DNA of 64,000 nucleotides from Rossellomorea aquimaris (GTDB lineage Bacteria > Bacillota > Bacilli > Bacillales > Bacillaceae_B), in NCBI RefSeq assembly GCF_020171925.1, contig NZ_JAIVAR010000001.1, positions 992,001-1,056,000 of the forward strand, written 5' to 3'. Shown here piece by piece: positions 1 through 7,657 of the stretch (the stretch's first letter is position 1; each line of letters begins with the position of its first letter). Position numbers and translations under genes: made by a program. Below the pieces are notes generated by a model that had not been told where the DNA came from, searched no databases, and was given only the letters and a program-made list of their open reading frames with translations.

Positions 1-753
1 GAACCGTACAGCCTCCTTCAGCAATTCCTCTGCCTCATTTGAATAGTAGAACTCAAGCAACCCGATCAGGGTGTTCATTTCATATCTCAATTTAAAATAC
101 GAATCCTTCCAGGATCGGTACACAAATTCGGGCTGATACTCGGCGTCGTATGCCCTGTACTCTTCCAATGATTTCCGGTAATCAGCAAGAATCACCGGAA
201 GGATTTTCGCTCGCTTATACCCCGGTTCAAGATCCGACTCATTAATGGCTGCAATGAATTCATACAGCACATATTTGTAATGAGGGGAGTGAATTTGTTC
301 AAGTGTCCCATCGACAATCCCTTTGACTAACACCGGAAACTCACATAATTCCTCGACCGGCAAATGAACCTCGTGCTCTGAAATCAACTTTACCGCCTGC
401 TCGCTGATTTCTTGGAAAATGCCTTCATCCTTCGTCAGTAGCAAGCACTCAAGCGCCCGGACCCGTGCGTCGGGATCCAACTTCCCGAACTGCATAACCA
501 TCTCATCAATGATCTCCGGCATCGGGTAATCACAAACAAAATCAATCAAGGCAAGAGACGGGTTATCCCACCCATCGACACGCTCAGGGAAAGGCGAAGC
601 AGCATCCTTCACCATATCCTTCAACAGCTCCACCCGGATTTTCAAATCATCATGTTCCTTCAATTCATACAGCTTCCCCATCGCATCGAACCGTTTCCCC
701 GGATCCTGACTATGTAACTGCTTTATCGTATTTCTAAAGGCTAATTCGTTCAT
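1..753 (-). CDS. HEAT-like helical repeat protein, C-terminus cut by window
   Basis: An open frame runs from an ATG at 753 (N-terminus MNELAFRNTIKQL) off the left edge, giving about 251 residues without a stop. The product is almost entirely predicted helix, with recurring leucine/acidic blocks such as RVELLKDMVKDA and ARVRALECLLL, which looks like HEAT/armadillo-type repeats. It lacks a signal peptide, membrane segments and catalytic motifs, so it is probably a cytoplasmic binding scaffold. A ribosome site GAGAAGGGGAAGGT precedes the ATG. The next gene upstream is 128 bp away on the same strand, so it may be transcribed separately. The specific function is not recognised. Confidence 0.75.
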   Translation of the reverse strand, partial: MNELAFRNTIKQLHSQDPGKRFDAMGKLYELKEHDDLKIRVELLKDMVKDAASPFPERVDGWDNPSLALIDFVCDYPMPEIIDEMVMQFGKLDPDARVRALECLLLTKDEGIFQEISEQAVKLISEHEVHLPVEELCEFPVLVKGIVDGTLEQIHSPHYKYVLYEFIAAINESDLEPGYKRAKILPVILADYRKSLEEYRAYDAEYQPEFVYRSWKDSYFKLRYEMNTLIGLLEFYYSNEAEELLKEAVRF

Positions 754-881
754 ACCTTCCCCTTCTCCATAAAAAAATTCAGATTATCTTCATCATTCTA
801 TTTCATGAAATTGAGAAAAACATGTGTCTTAGTACCTAGTCAATGAAAATATTTTACAATGAGAATTTTTGCCGCAACAAA

Positions 882-1271
882 CTATACAGGAAATCCATTC
901 TCTACATATTCCCTGATCTTCTTCCACTCCCCAAGCTCTTTACGGAACGTCTCGACAAATAGTAATTTCACGTCCGTCATTTCCCCGTCCACTTCAAAAT
1001 GCACCCAGAAAACCGCTACTCCCTCATGCTGGTTATTGATGTCGATCATGATATCCTGAAATGTCCAAGTCGGATTTCGTCCCTCATATTGCAGATAGGC
1101 CTGTACCCAGCCTTGTTCCGTTCCATCAAAGCCCCAGTCTGATACCGAGGCATCATCATTCGCCCACCTGACTTCCAAACGTTCAGAATGATGAGCTGCC
1201 ATCTTCACCGCATCCTGGCCATTCCACGTCTGACGATACTCTTTTAAAAATTGTTTAAAGTCCTCTAACAC
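882..1271 (-). CDS. NTF2-like (SnoaL-type) small protein
   Basis: 129 residues starting at a GTG placed after AAAAGGGGTG. The order of elements (N-terminal helix with FLKEYRQTWNGQDA, aromatic-rich strands WGFDGTEQGW and WTFQDIMIDI, then VAVFWVHFEVDG and a C-terminal strand) fits the NTF2-like alpha+beta cone, as in DUF4440/SnoaL proteins that are often ketosteroid-isomerase-like or purely ligand-binding. No signal peptide is present. It sits between two unrelated hypothetical genes on the same strand (43 bp to the upstream gene), so operon context gives no substrate. The fold assignment is inferred from pattern and the function is unknown. Confidence 0.65.
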   Translation of the reverse strand: MLEDFKQFLKEYRQTWNGQDAVKMAAHHSERLEVRWANDDASVSDWGFDGTEQGWVQAYLQYEGRNPTWTFQDIMIDINNQHEGVAVFWVHFEVDGEMTDVKLLFVETFRKELGEWKKIREYVENGFPV

Positions 1272-1314
1272 GATAACACCCCTTTTGGAAAATTCCGTTA
1301 ATTAGAGTGTACCA

Positions 1315-1824
1315 TTATAAATAACGGGAAACGACCAAACTCTTCAAGTACGCATGAAATGCTTCGTTCCCTAATTTGCATTCCGCTGGATGGATCCCTG
1401 TCAAAACGTTCAATTCATGAAACAGCCTTTCACTCATCCCCTGTAGCGTAAATCCGCTGAAGGTGACAGAATCAATGCTTTCTAAGATGATGTTCACCCT
1501 CCTGCCCTCCTGGATGTCACACCACATCCTTTCCACTTCATTTTCCGACGACTGATCCTCCTGTAGCGTCATCTCATACAGGTCAACCTTTTCTACATCT
1601 GAAAATACTGTTGCCAATACCGCCTCATCCGTAATGGCATAGTACCCAATCGCGTTCAACCTCGACTCCTCATCAATGTCGGCAAGGTCGACGTCGATCT
1701 CCTCTGCTGCATACTTCTTTTTTAATATGGCAGCAACCTCCCTCACCGCAAACGAATGGGGGATTGCACCTTCCCCATACTTTTTAAGAAGTGATTCAAT
1801 AAACTCGTCTAAATAGACCGTCAT
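1315..1824 (-). CDS. Hypothetical cytoplasmic protein, 169 aa
   Basis: An acidic soluble protein of 169 residues with a good site AGGGGAGAACGGG before the ATG. No family is recognised. It begins with a helical segment (FIESLLKKYGEGAIPHSF), has a central acidic part rich in D and E, and ends in a helical stretch HAYLKSLVVSRYL. It has no signal peptide, membrane helix or obvious metal or nucleotide motif. The next gene on the strand, the NTF2-like protein, starts 43 bp downstream and could be co-transcribed. Coding status rests on length, codon pattern and ribosome site. Confidence 0.7.
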   Translation of the reverse strand: MTVYLDEFIESLLKKYGEGAIPHSFAVREVAAILKKKYAAEEIDVDLADIDEESRLNAIGYYAITDEAVLATVFSDVEKVDLYEMTLQEDQSSENEVERMWCDIQEGRRVNIILESIDSVTFSGFTLQGMSERLFHELNVLTGIHPAECKLGNEAFHAYLKSLVVSRYL

Positions 1825-1950
1825 CCCGTTCTCCCCTAGAATATTTTTCCTTCATTATAACCCCTGTCCGGATCCCCTTGCCATGTGATCAATCACGGAT
1901 AGACACCTAACTTTTGCAAAAAATAAACCCCAATAGGGAGGTGACTGAAA

Positions 1951-2106
1951 ATGAAAAACCAACAACCTAATCAGAAACTTGACTCTGCCATGAAACCCGA
2001 CTTCGCTGGGACCAATGCCGAGCAGGTGAAGAAACAAATTGCAAAAGATGTACAGAACGGACAAGGAGCCATGACTTCACGGGAAGCTGGCGGAATGAGG
2101 GACTGA
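1951..2106 (+). CDS. Short gamma-type small acid-soluble spore protein-like
   Basis: A 51-residue reading frame preceded by an excellent AGGGAGGTGA (1935-1944) six bases before ATG. It contains FAGTNAEQVKKQ, which closely resembles the repeated (F)AxTxAQxVKxQN unit of gamma-type SASPs (SspE), proteins made in the forespore and degraded during germination to supply amino acids. SspE-type proteins are usually longer with two or more repeats and have a GPR protease site; here there is only one unit and a tail TSREAGGMRD. It could be a minimal SASP or a related spore-core protein. It is the only plus-strand gene among minus-strand neighbours and is followed by a strong hairpin. Confidence 0.6.
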   Translation: MKNQQPNQKLDSAMKPDFAGTNAEQVKKQIAKDVQNGQGAMTSREAGGMRD

Positions 2107-2187
2107 GTTTTTCAGATGGTGGCATGGGATTCTGGCTTGGATTTTTTAAAAGTGGCTTGAATACTGACGTATTACTTACTGAAAGCG

Positions 2188-2235
2188 AAAAAAGGCTGAT
2201 TCCCGGCTAAATATCAGCCGGGAATCAGCCTTTTT
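2188..2235. terminator. Bidirectional Rho-independent terminator
   Basis: Perfect inverted repeat AGGCTGATTCCCGGCT ... AGCCGGGAATCAGCCT-type stem with an A-run on the left and a T-run on the right. It lies between the convergent SASP-like gene and the aldehyde dehydrogenase, so it can stop transcription from both sides. Confidence 0.9.
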
Positions 2236-2240
2236 CCTAT

Positions 2241-3707
2241 TTATTTCTTCTCAATAAACGGACCGTAATCCCTCCGCTTGTGCTGCACGCCGACCCACTT
2301 GACGGTCGTGAACTCTTCCAGTGCCCATTCACCGTTGAAGCGACCGAGACCGGAATCCTTCTCGCCGCCGAATGGCATGTGCGGCTCATCGTTGACCGAT
2401 TCGTCATTGATATGGATCATACCGGTCTTCACGCGGTGAGCAAGATTCGTCCCTCTTTCAATCGATGAGGAATGAACCGCCCCGCTCAGTCCGTACGGAT
2501 GTTCATTGGCGAGCTTCACCGCTTCTTCTTCATCCTTGAAAGAGATGATGGCGGCAACCGGTCCGAAGATCTCATTCTTCGCAATCGGCATATCGTTCGT
2601 GACGCCGGTCATGACGGTCGGTGATAACAGATTATCCTGCGCATCGCCGCCGAGAACCACTTCCGCGCCTTGCTTCTTGCTCTCCTCGATATCGTTCAGG
2701 ATGCGCTCTGCCTGGTCCTTGTCGATCAACGGCCCGATATGCGTCGTCTTCTCGGCCGGATTTCCGGCGTTCAGCTCCTTGACGCGTGATACGTAAGCAT
2801 CAACGAATGTGTCATGGATCTTTTCATGCACCATGATCCGGTTGATCGACATGCAAATCTGGCCTTGATGATAGAACTTACCGAACAATGCAGATTCGAC
2901 TGCCTGATCAAGATCGGCATCATCCAGCACGATGAACACATTATTGCCGCCAAGTTCGAGCGCGGTCTTCTTCAGATTCTTCCCGGCCAACTCCCCGATC
3001 CTGCGTCCGACTTCTGTGGAGCCCGTGAATGAAATCAAGCGCGGAGTCGGATGTGTGACAATATCATCACCGATTTCAGAGCCGCGTCCCACGACGACGT
3101 TCAATAACCCTTTAGGCAACCCTGCTTCTTCAAAAATGCTCGCAAACAGTAACCCGCCCGTCACCGGGGTATGGGTCGCAGGCTTGACGACGACGCCATT
3201 TCCGGTTGCAAGCGCAGTCGCAATCGAGCGAACCGCCAGATGGAACGGGAAATTCCACGGACTGATGATCCCGACAACGCCGAGCGGTTCACGGTACACG
3301 CGGTTTTCCTTGCCCGGTACCTGTGAAGGCAGGATTTTCCCTTCCATTCGGTATGGATACGTTGCCGATTCCTTCATGCTCATGATAGAGACCCTGACCT
3401 CTCCCGCAGCTTTCATGTACGTGCTGCCAGATTCCTTGATGAGCCAGTCGATGATCATCTCTTGATTTTCCTCAACGATCCTGACTGCCTTCTCCATCAC
3501 TTCACGCTTCACCTGTGGAAGCTCCTTCGCCCATTCCTGCTGTGCTTTCTCCGCCGCTTGATACGCACGGTCCAAGTCCTCTTTGCTTGCTGCCTGAATG
3601 TTGACGAGGTCCGTATTGTCATATGGGTTTCGGTTGTGGATCGTACTGCTGCTCGTCCCTTTCACCCATTCACCGTCAATGTATAGTTTTGTAAAATCCG
3701 TTTTCAT
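2241..3707 (-). CDS. NAD(P)-dependent aldehyde dehydrogenase (YfmT-like)
   Basis: 488 residues, the normal ALDH superfamily length. It shows the NAD-binding region (IISPWNFPF at ~148, VVKPATHTP), the FTGSTEVGR loop (~227), the general base in ELGGNN (E251) and the catalytic cysteine in GQICMS (C285), plus the C-terminal MPFGGEKDSGLGR. It oxidises an aldehyde to the acid in the cytoplasm. Overall it resembles the aromatic-aldehyde (vanillin/benzaldehyde) dehydrogenase YfmT of Bacillus, but substrate is inferred only. The ATG follows GGAGGAAACCATC. The SDR gene lies 21 bp upstream on the same strand, so the two are probably one operon that oxidises an alcohol then its aldehyde. Confidence 0.9.
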   Translation of the reverse strand: MKTDFTKLYIDGEWVKGTSSSTIHNRNPYDNTDLVNIQAASKEDLDRAYQAAEKAQQEWAKELPQVKREVMEKAVRIVEENQEMIIDWLIKESGSTYMKAAGEVRVSIMSMKESATYPYRMEGKILPSQVPGKENRVYREPLGVVGIISPWNFPFHLAVRSIATALATGNGVVVKPATHTPVTGGLLFASIFEEAGLPKGLLNVVVGRGSEIGDDIVTHPTPRLISFTGSTEVGRRIGELAGKNLKKTALELGGNNVFIVLDDADLDQAVESALFGKFYHQGQICMSINRIMVHEKIHDTFVDAYVSRVKELNAGNPAEKTTHIGPLIDKDQAERILNDIEESKKQGAEVVLGGDAQDNLLSPTVMTGVTNDMPIAKNEIFGPVAAIISFKDEEEAVKLANEHPYGLSGAVHSSSIERGTNLAHRVKTGMIHINDESVNDEPHMPFGGEKDSGLGRFNGEWALEEFTTVKWVGVQHKRRDYGPFIEKK

Positions 3708-3728
3708 GATGGTTTCCTCCTCTGCTCT

Positions 3729-4466
3729 TTACATATCTTGCTGTGTCGGACGCACGATGATTTCATTTACATCGACATGCTCAGGCTGTTCGACTGCATA
3801 CGAGATCGACTTCGCGATGTTTTCGCTATCAAGCGGCTTCATTTCGCGGCCCTTGAATGCTTCCAACACATCCTCGTCCGTAATCGTGTGTGTCAGTTCC
3901 GTTGCCACCGCACCAGGGCAAATGATCGTCGTACGGATGTTATGCGATGCGTTCATTTCCTGACGCAGTCCTTCCGTAATCGCGCGGACCGCATATTTCG
4001 TCCCGCTGTAGACCGCACTTCCCGGCATGACCTTATGTCCCGCCACGGATGAAATATTGATGATATGCCCGGATTTCTGCTCTTCCATATAAGGAAGGAC
4101 CGCTGAAATCCCGTAAAGCACTCCCTTAATATTCACATCCACCATCTGATCCCATTCCTTGATTTTACGTTTATTCATAAACGAAAGCGGCATGAGCCCC
4201 GCATTGTTGACCAGGATATCGATACTTCCGCATTCTTCCTTCGTTTTCTTCGCAAGCTGCTCCATCTCCTCGACGTTCGTCACATCTGTAACATGATAGA
4301 ACGCCTTTCCGCCTGCCTGCTGAATCTCTTCCTGAAGCTCCTTCAAACGCTCTTCCCTTCTCGCGGCCAACATCACCGTAATCCCCTTCGACGCCAGCTC
4401 CTTCGCCGTCGCCTGTCCAATACCACTGCTCGCACCCGTAATAATCGCTGTTTTATGATTAGTCAT
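3729..4466 (-). CDS. SDR-family short-chain oxidoreductase
   Basis: 245 residues of a classical [11 protein letters not shown] cofactor loop at 10-17, LVNNAG at 85-90, serine in NISSVAG (about 139) and the YxxxK pair Y153/K157 in YSGTKYA. AARREER after the second strand suggests preference for NADP. The enzyme would reduce or oxidise a small carbonyl or alcohol in the cytoplasm. It starts at ATG after GAGGAGGAGTTAGT and is the first gene of a two-gene unit with the aldehyde dehydrogenase, 21 bp apart. The substrate is not evident from sequence. Confidence 0.9.
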   Translation of the reverse strand: MTNHKTAIITGASSGIGQATAKELASKGITVMLAARREERLKELQEEIQQAGGKAFYHVTDVTNVEEMEQLAKKTKEECGSIDILVNNAGLMPLSFMNKRKIKEWDQMVDVNIKGVLYGISAVLPYMEEQKSGHIINISSVAGHKVMPGSAVYSGTKYAVRAITEGLRQEMNASHNIRTTIICPGAVATELTHTITDEDVLEAFKGREMKPLDSENIAKSISYAVEQPEHVDVNEIIVRPTQQDM

Positions 4467-4554
4467 ACTAACTCCTCCTCAATAATCTAATGTTCTACAT
4501 ACCTTATTTTCACGAAAAGTTTGGGTTTTAAACAAAGAATGGAGAGTTTGGAGG

Positions 4555-4660
4555 TTTTGGAGGTCGGCCAGGGGCCGGGGGGACGGGGGGACCAGGGGGA
4601 CAGGTACCGTGGTTCGATTGGTGGGGCGGACCGCGGGGACAGGCACCGTGGTTCGATTTA
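4555..4660. repeat. GGGACAGG(T/C)ACCGTGGTTCG elements
   Basis: Two adjacent copies of GGGGACAGGYACCGTGGTTCG (about 4597 and 4637) follow a very G-rich stretch with GGGGGGAC motifs. The same core recurs near 9590, 16975-17115 and 44330. It resembles small REP-like palindromic units scattered between genes; how it spreads is unknown. Confidence 0.6.
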
Positions 4661-5055
4661 TGAAAAGTTGGGGTTCAACAAAAAAGGACAGATCCGTTTG
4701 TTATGGACCCTGCCCTCTTCAAAAATTTCCGTTATGACTCTAATTTCGAGCTAAAATTTGTCACTTTTAAATTTTTTCGTGTTCCAATCAAGTTTCCACT
4801 CCTCAATCCCGATTGAATTTCTAGTAGAGAGTGAAATATGCTCCTATTTCGGAATATATGATCCATTCGACAAAAAATACGCGCCGTTCTATGGATTTAT
4901 GCTCCAATCTGGAGATATATGCTCCTAATTTAAATTTTATGCTCTAATGATAATGATTCTAATCTGAACCGACCGCCGCCATAAATAATCTCGAGAAAGA
5001 CTCCATTCCCTTGCACAAAAAAAGGGAGGATCCATTAGGTATGGACCCTGCCCCC
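4644..5055. repeat. Large direct repeat, copy 1
   Basis: This copy matches copy 2 (about 5075-5505) at an offset of 430 bp, for example GTTATGACTCTAATT at 4731 and 5161, widening to 451 bp near the right end through small indels. Copies differ by scattered substitutions, so the duplication is not recent. Each copy holds one phased TATGCTCC array and ends in TTGCACAAAAAAAGG. Confidence 0.85.
4836..4945. repeat. 20-bp-phased TATGCTCC array (first copy)
   Basis: Words of type (A/T)TATGCTCC begin at 4836, 4856, 4877, 4897, 4917 and 4937, so spacing is 20, 21, 20, 20, 20. Variants are ATATGATCC, ATACGCGCC and TTATGCTCT. The 11-12 bases between words share no clear sequence. The related second copy lies at about 5264-5375. 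Confidence 0.75.
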
Positions 5056-5074
5056 TTTCAGAACCTGGGATCGA

Positions 5075-5505
5075 TACCATGGTTCGTTTAATAAAAAGTT
5101 GAGGTTCAACGAAAAAGGACAAATCCGGTGGATATGGACCTGCCCTCTTCTAAAATCTCCGTTATGACTCTAATTCCGCTCTAAAATTTGTCATTTTTAA
5201 ATTTTTTCGTGTTCCAAACAAGTTTCCACTCCTCAATCCCGATTGAATTTCTAGCAGAGAATAAAATATGCTCCTATTTCGGAATTTATGATCCATTCGA
5301 CAAAAAATACGCACCGTTCTAAGGATTTATGCTCCAATTTAAAGATATATGCTCCTAATTTAAATTATATGCTCTATTGAGAATGATTCTAATCTGATCC
5401 CACCGCCAGCATACCAACAACCACAAACTTAAGAAAGACCACAATCCCGCCCCCCATTCCCTTGCACAAAAAAAGGCGGATTCAATTATCAGGACCCTGC
5501 CCTTT
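5075..5505. repeat. Large direct repeat, copy 2
   Basis: Second copy of the ~430-bp unit starting near ATGGTTCGTTTAAT and ending TTGCACAAAAAAAGGCGG. The phased words at about 5266-5375 keep the same 20-bp spacing as copy 1, although their spacer bases have changed in places. Confidence 0.85.
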
Positions 5506-5539
5506 TATTGTGTATTTGCGAAATCCCAATACCAACCCT

Positions 5540-6394
5540 TCACCCACTCAAACCTTCCCCACGCTTCCCTTGCTGCACGGTATAAATTAATATCCCGAAA
5601 AACGCCAGCACGGAAGCAATGATGATGCCGAACGACACAGCTGAGAGGGAAAGCATTTTCAACAGGACGCTCACGGCTACGATCATGTACATAAATGAAA
5701 GCATCCTCTTAACTTTAACGACTGAGAATCTTTTTAGCTGCAATGATCCGAGCGGCGTTCCGAGCAGCGCACCAAGGATCAGCACGATGCCGTGCCGGTA
5801 ATCAAGACTTTCACCAGTGAACATATAAGAACCGATGCCGGACAGTACGATGATCGAGGCGGCCGAAATGCTCGTACCGATGGCTTTGTTCAGGTCCAGC
5901 TTGATCCATTTTGTCAGTAGGGGCGTCATGACGAAACCGCCGCTGACTCCCATAAGTGAAGAAATCACTCCGGTGAAGAAGCCGATCACCGAAACGGCCC
6001 CTTTGCCTTTTGCACTCGATTCCTTCTCGTGTTTACTGAAGAACTGGTAAGAAAACCAGCTTAAAATGACAATATACGCGATCGAGATCACGGTTGCCGC
6101 GCCGTTGACGGAGTCGAGCCATTTGACGAAAGGCGCAGTCAAGACCGAACCGATCACACCGAAAACTCCGAGGGTGACGGCAAGTTTCACGTTCACGTTA
6201 TTCAGTTTGAGATGAGACAGGGTACCGGTCAGTGTCGATCCCAATGTGAGCATCAAGGACAGCATGATCGCCTGACTTGGCTCGTATCCAAGAATCAATA
6301 ACGCCGGTGTTAGCACGATGCCTCCCCCGATTCCAAAGAAACCGGAAATCACACCGATCGAAGCACCTCCGAGGATAAATAATAACCATTCCAT
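5540..6394 (-). CDS. TSUP-family (TauE/SafE) anion exporter
   Basis: 284 residues with about eight hydrophobic helices in two homologous halves. Each half carries the family glycine/proline signature: GFFGIGGGIVLTP at ~19-31 and SLMGVSGGFVMTP at ~146-158. TSUP proteins move sulfite, sulfoacetate, thiosulfate or similar organic sulfur anions across the membrane. The gene starts at ATG after AGGGAAGGAG and is divergent from a CysL-like LysR regulator with a shared ~100-bp promoter region. That arrangement suggests the regulator controls it and that the substrate is a sulfur compound, which is inference. Confidence 0.88.
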   Translation of the reverse strand: MEWLLFILGGASIGVISGFFGIGGGIVLTPALLILGYEPSQAIMLSLMLTLGSTLTGTLSHLKLNNVNVKLAVTLGVFGVIGSVLTAPFVKWLDSVNGAATVISIAYIVILSWFSYQFFSKHEKESSAKGKGAVSVIGFFTGVISSLMGVSGGFVMTPLLTKWIKLDLNKAIGTSISAASIIVLSGIGSYMFTGESLDYRHGIVLILGALLGTPLGSLQLKRFSVVKVKRMLSFMYMIVAVSVLLKMLSLSAVSFGIIIASVLAFFGILIYTVQQGKRGEGLSG

Positions 6395-6468
6395 ACGTTC
6401 TTCACTCCTTCCCTGTCATTATACCGTGCATCAGGTTATAATGATAATGAATAATAGTAATGAGTTTG

Positions 6469-6483
6469 ATTACGATTCGTAAT
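6469..6483. promoter_or_regulatory. LysR-type operator overlapping regulator leader
   Basis: ATTACGATTCGTAAT is a perfect 15-bp palindrome of the T-N11-A type bound by LysR regulators. It sits between the divergent TSUP and LysR genes and ends one base before the GGAGG of the LysR gene, which fits autorepression. A second AT-rich stretch ATAATGATAATGAATAAT is at 6438-6455. Confidence 0.6.
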
Positions 6484-6496
6484 GGAGGTACCCTAT

Positions 6497-7336
6497 ATGG
6501 AGCTCAATTGGATCCGCACGTTTGTCACCCTCGCTCACTTCCAGCATTTCACGAAGACGAGCGAATTCTTAAATCTCTCGCAGCCGACGGTCAGTGTTCA
6601 TATAAAAAAGCTCGAGGAGTCACTCGGTGTGAAGCTCATCGACAGAAGCTCCCCCCACATTCCATTCACCCTGACCCCTGCCGGCCAGAAAGTTTTCGCG
6701 GAAGGTCAGAAGATGATGGAGATCTGGAAGTCGATGGAGCATTCAGGGGATGAACAGGACGAGATTTTACTGAGGATCGGATCGACACATACCGTCAGTG
6801 CCGCCCTTCTTCCCGATTTTGTGAAAAAAATCAAGATTCTCTATCCGCATGTCCGGCTTCAAATAAAGGTCCATAATCATGACGGCATCGTCGAGCTCCT
6901 CGAAAATCACGAACTCGACCTTGCCATCGTAGAAGGAACACGAGGAATCGAGCCTTTCCAGACCGAGATCATCAGCCGTGATGAACTGCGCTTCTTCGCA
7001 AAACGGGGCATGACTCTCCACTCTTCTCCCCTCATCTTACGGGAAGAAGGGTCCGGCACACGTGACTACGCCGAACAATTCATCAAATCGGAACAAATCA
7101 ATCCAGCAGAGATCATCGAAGCAGGAAGCCACCACCTCATCAAGCAGCTTGCGCTAAGGGGACTTGGCATCGCCTTCCTCTCAAGCTCCATGGTCAAAGA
7201 AGAAGTCGCAAACGGAACCCTCTTCCCGATCGACCCTTACGTCATCCACAGGCCCTTCTACGCCGTCTGTCCCGCAGACTCAAGAGCGGAAGAAATGATC
7301 AAAGAGATGATCGGGATGCTAAAAGAAAATCTTTAA
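6497..7336 (+). CDS. LysR-family transcriptional regulator (CysL-like)
   Basis: 279 residues. The N-terminal winged helix-turn-helix has FTKTSEFLNLSQPTVS (about 22-37), close to CysL/YwfK of Bacillus. The remainder is the periplasmic-binding-like effector domain (LRIGSTHTVSAALLP, DLAIVEG). The ATG at 6497 is preferred over one 15 bp earlier because GGAGG at 6484-6488 lies eight bases before it. It is divergent from the TSUP exporter and likely regulates it in response to a sulfur metabolite. Its stop codon is the start of a 52-bp palindrome. Confidence 0.9.
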   Translation: MELNWIRTFVTLAHFQHFTKTSEFLNLSQPTVSVHIKKLEESLGVKLIDRSSPHIPFTLTPAGQKVFAEGQKMMEIWKSMEHSGDEQDEILLRIGSTHTVSAALLPDFVKKIKILYPHVRLQIKVHNHDGIVELLENHELDLAIVEGTRGIEPFQTEIISRDELRFFAKRGMTLHSSPLILREEGSGTRDYAEQFIKSEQINPAEIIEAGSHHLIKQLALRGLGIAFLSSSMVKEEVANGTLFPIDPYVIHRPFYAVCPADSRAEEMIKEMIGMLKENL

Positions 7337-7387
7337 AGGTACGTCCCTCGATGCGGTAAAGCTTTACCGTGGTGAGGGACGTACCTT
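7336..7387. repeat. 52-bp palindromic element, copy A
   Basis: Arms AAGGTACGTCCCTC / GAGGGACGTACCTT (14 bp, perfect) enclose a smaller stem GGTAAAGCTTTACC. The element starts at the last base of the LysR stop codon. Four more 52-bp copies occur at 17835, 23180, 43511 and 55816. It would fold into a long hairpin in mRNA but is not followed by a T-run. Confidence 0.85.
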
Positions 7388-7391
7388 ACAA

Positions 7392-7656
7392 CTATTTGTT
7401 CAAGGGCAGGATGAATCCTGCGGTTGTGCCTCCATGTGGATTGGTTTTGATGAGTAGTTCTCCTTGATGATGTTCGATGATTTGTTCCAGACCGATTCCT
7501 ACTCTTTTAGTTTTTTCATTGGTTTTATATTATAAGGATTTTTAAAATGCTTCCTTCAATTCGGGGGAATTCTCCCTTTCTTTCGAGATGAATCCGGTGG
7601 TAGACGAGAACACCATCCCATTACTGTTTAAGATTTGTGTCTCCCTCCCGCTACCA
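7392..7656 (-). pseudogene. Remnant of sensor histidine kinase (two fragments)
   Basis: Two in-order coding scraps remain on the minus strand. From about 7650 to a stop at 7542, a piece reads ETQILNSNGMVFSSTTGF and resembles an extracellular Cache/PAS-like sensor segment. From about 7530 to a stop at 7392, a piece with RVGIGLEQIIEHHQGEL then GTTAGFILPL is the G2 box and last strand of a HATPase_c domain. The H-box, N-box and membrane parts between are missing. The ATPase scrap is convincing; linking the first scrap to the same gene is inference. No response regulator is adjacent. Confidence 0.6.
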
Positions 7657-7657
7657 C

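Larger units (their letters stand above)
4467..5539. other. Gene-free 1.07-kb repeat region
   Basis: No credible gene here; the small reading frames lack ribosome sites. The block starts with G-rich GGGGACAGG elements (4560-4660) and continues with two imperfect copies of a ~430-bp unit (see separate entries). Each copy carries a 20-bp-phased TATGCTCC array. Short GGACCCTGCC segments near poly-A runs at about 4690, 5020, 5125 and 5480 form imperfect hairpins with a T-run on the minus strand. Confidence 0.75.

Noticed and set aside
1890..1935. Sigma-G promoter of the SASP-like gene
   Set aside because: GGATAG and a CAAAAAATAA stretch are present but spacing and -10 match are poor; not called.
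5815..6050. Plus-strand frame inside the TSUP gene
   Set aside because: Antisense shadow of a membrane protein gene; no start signals.
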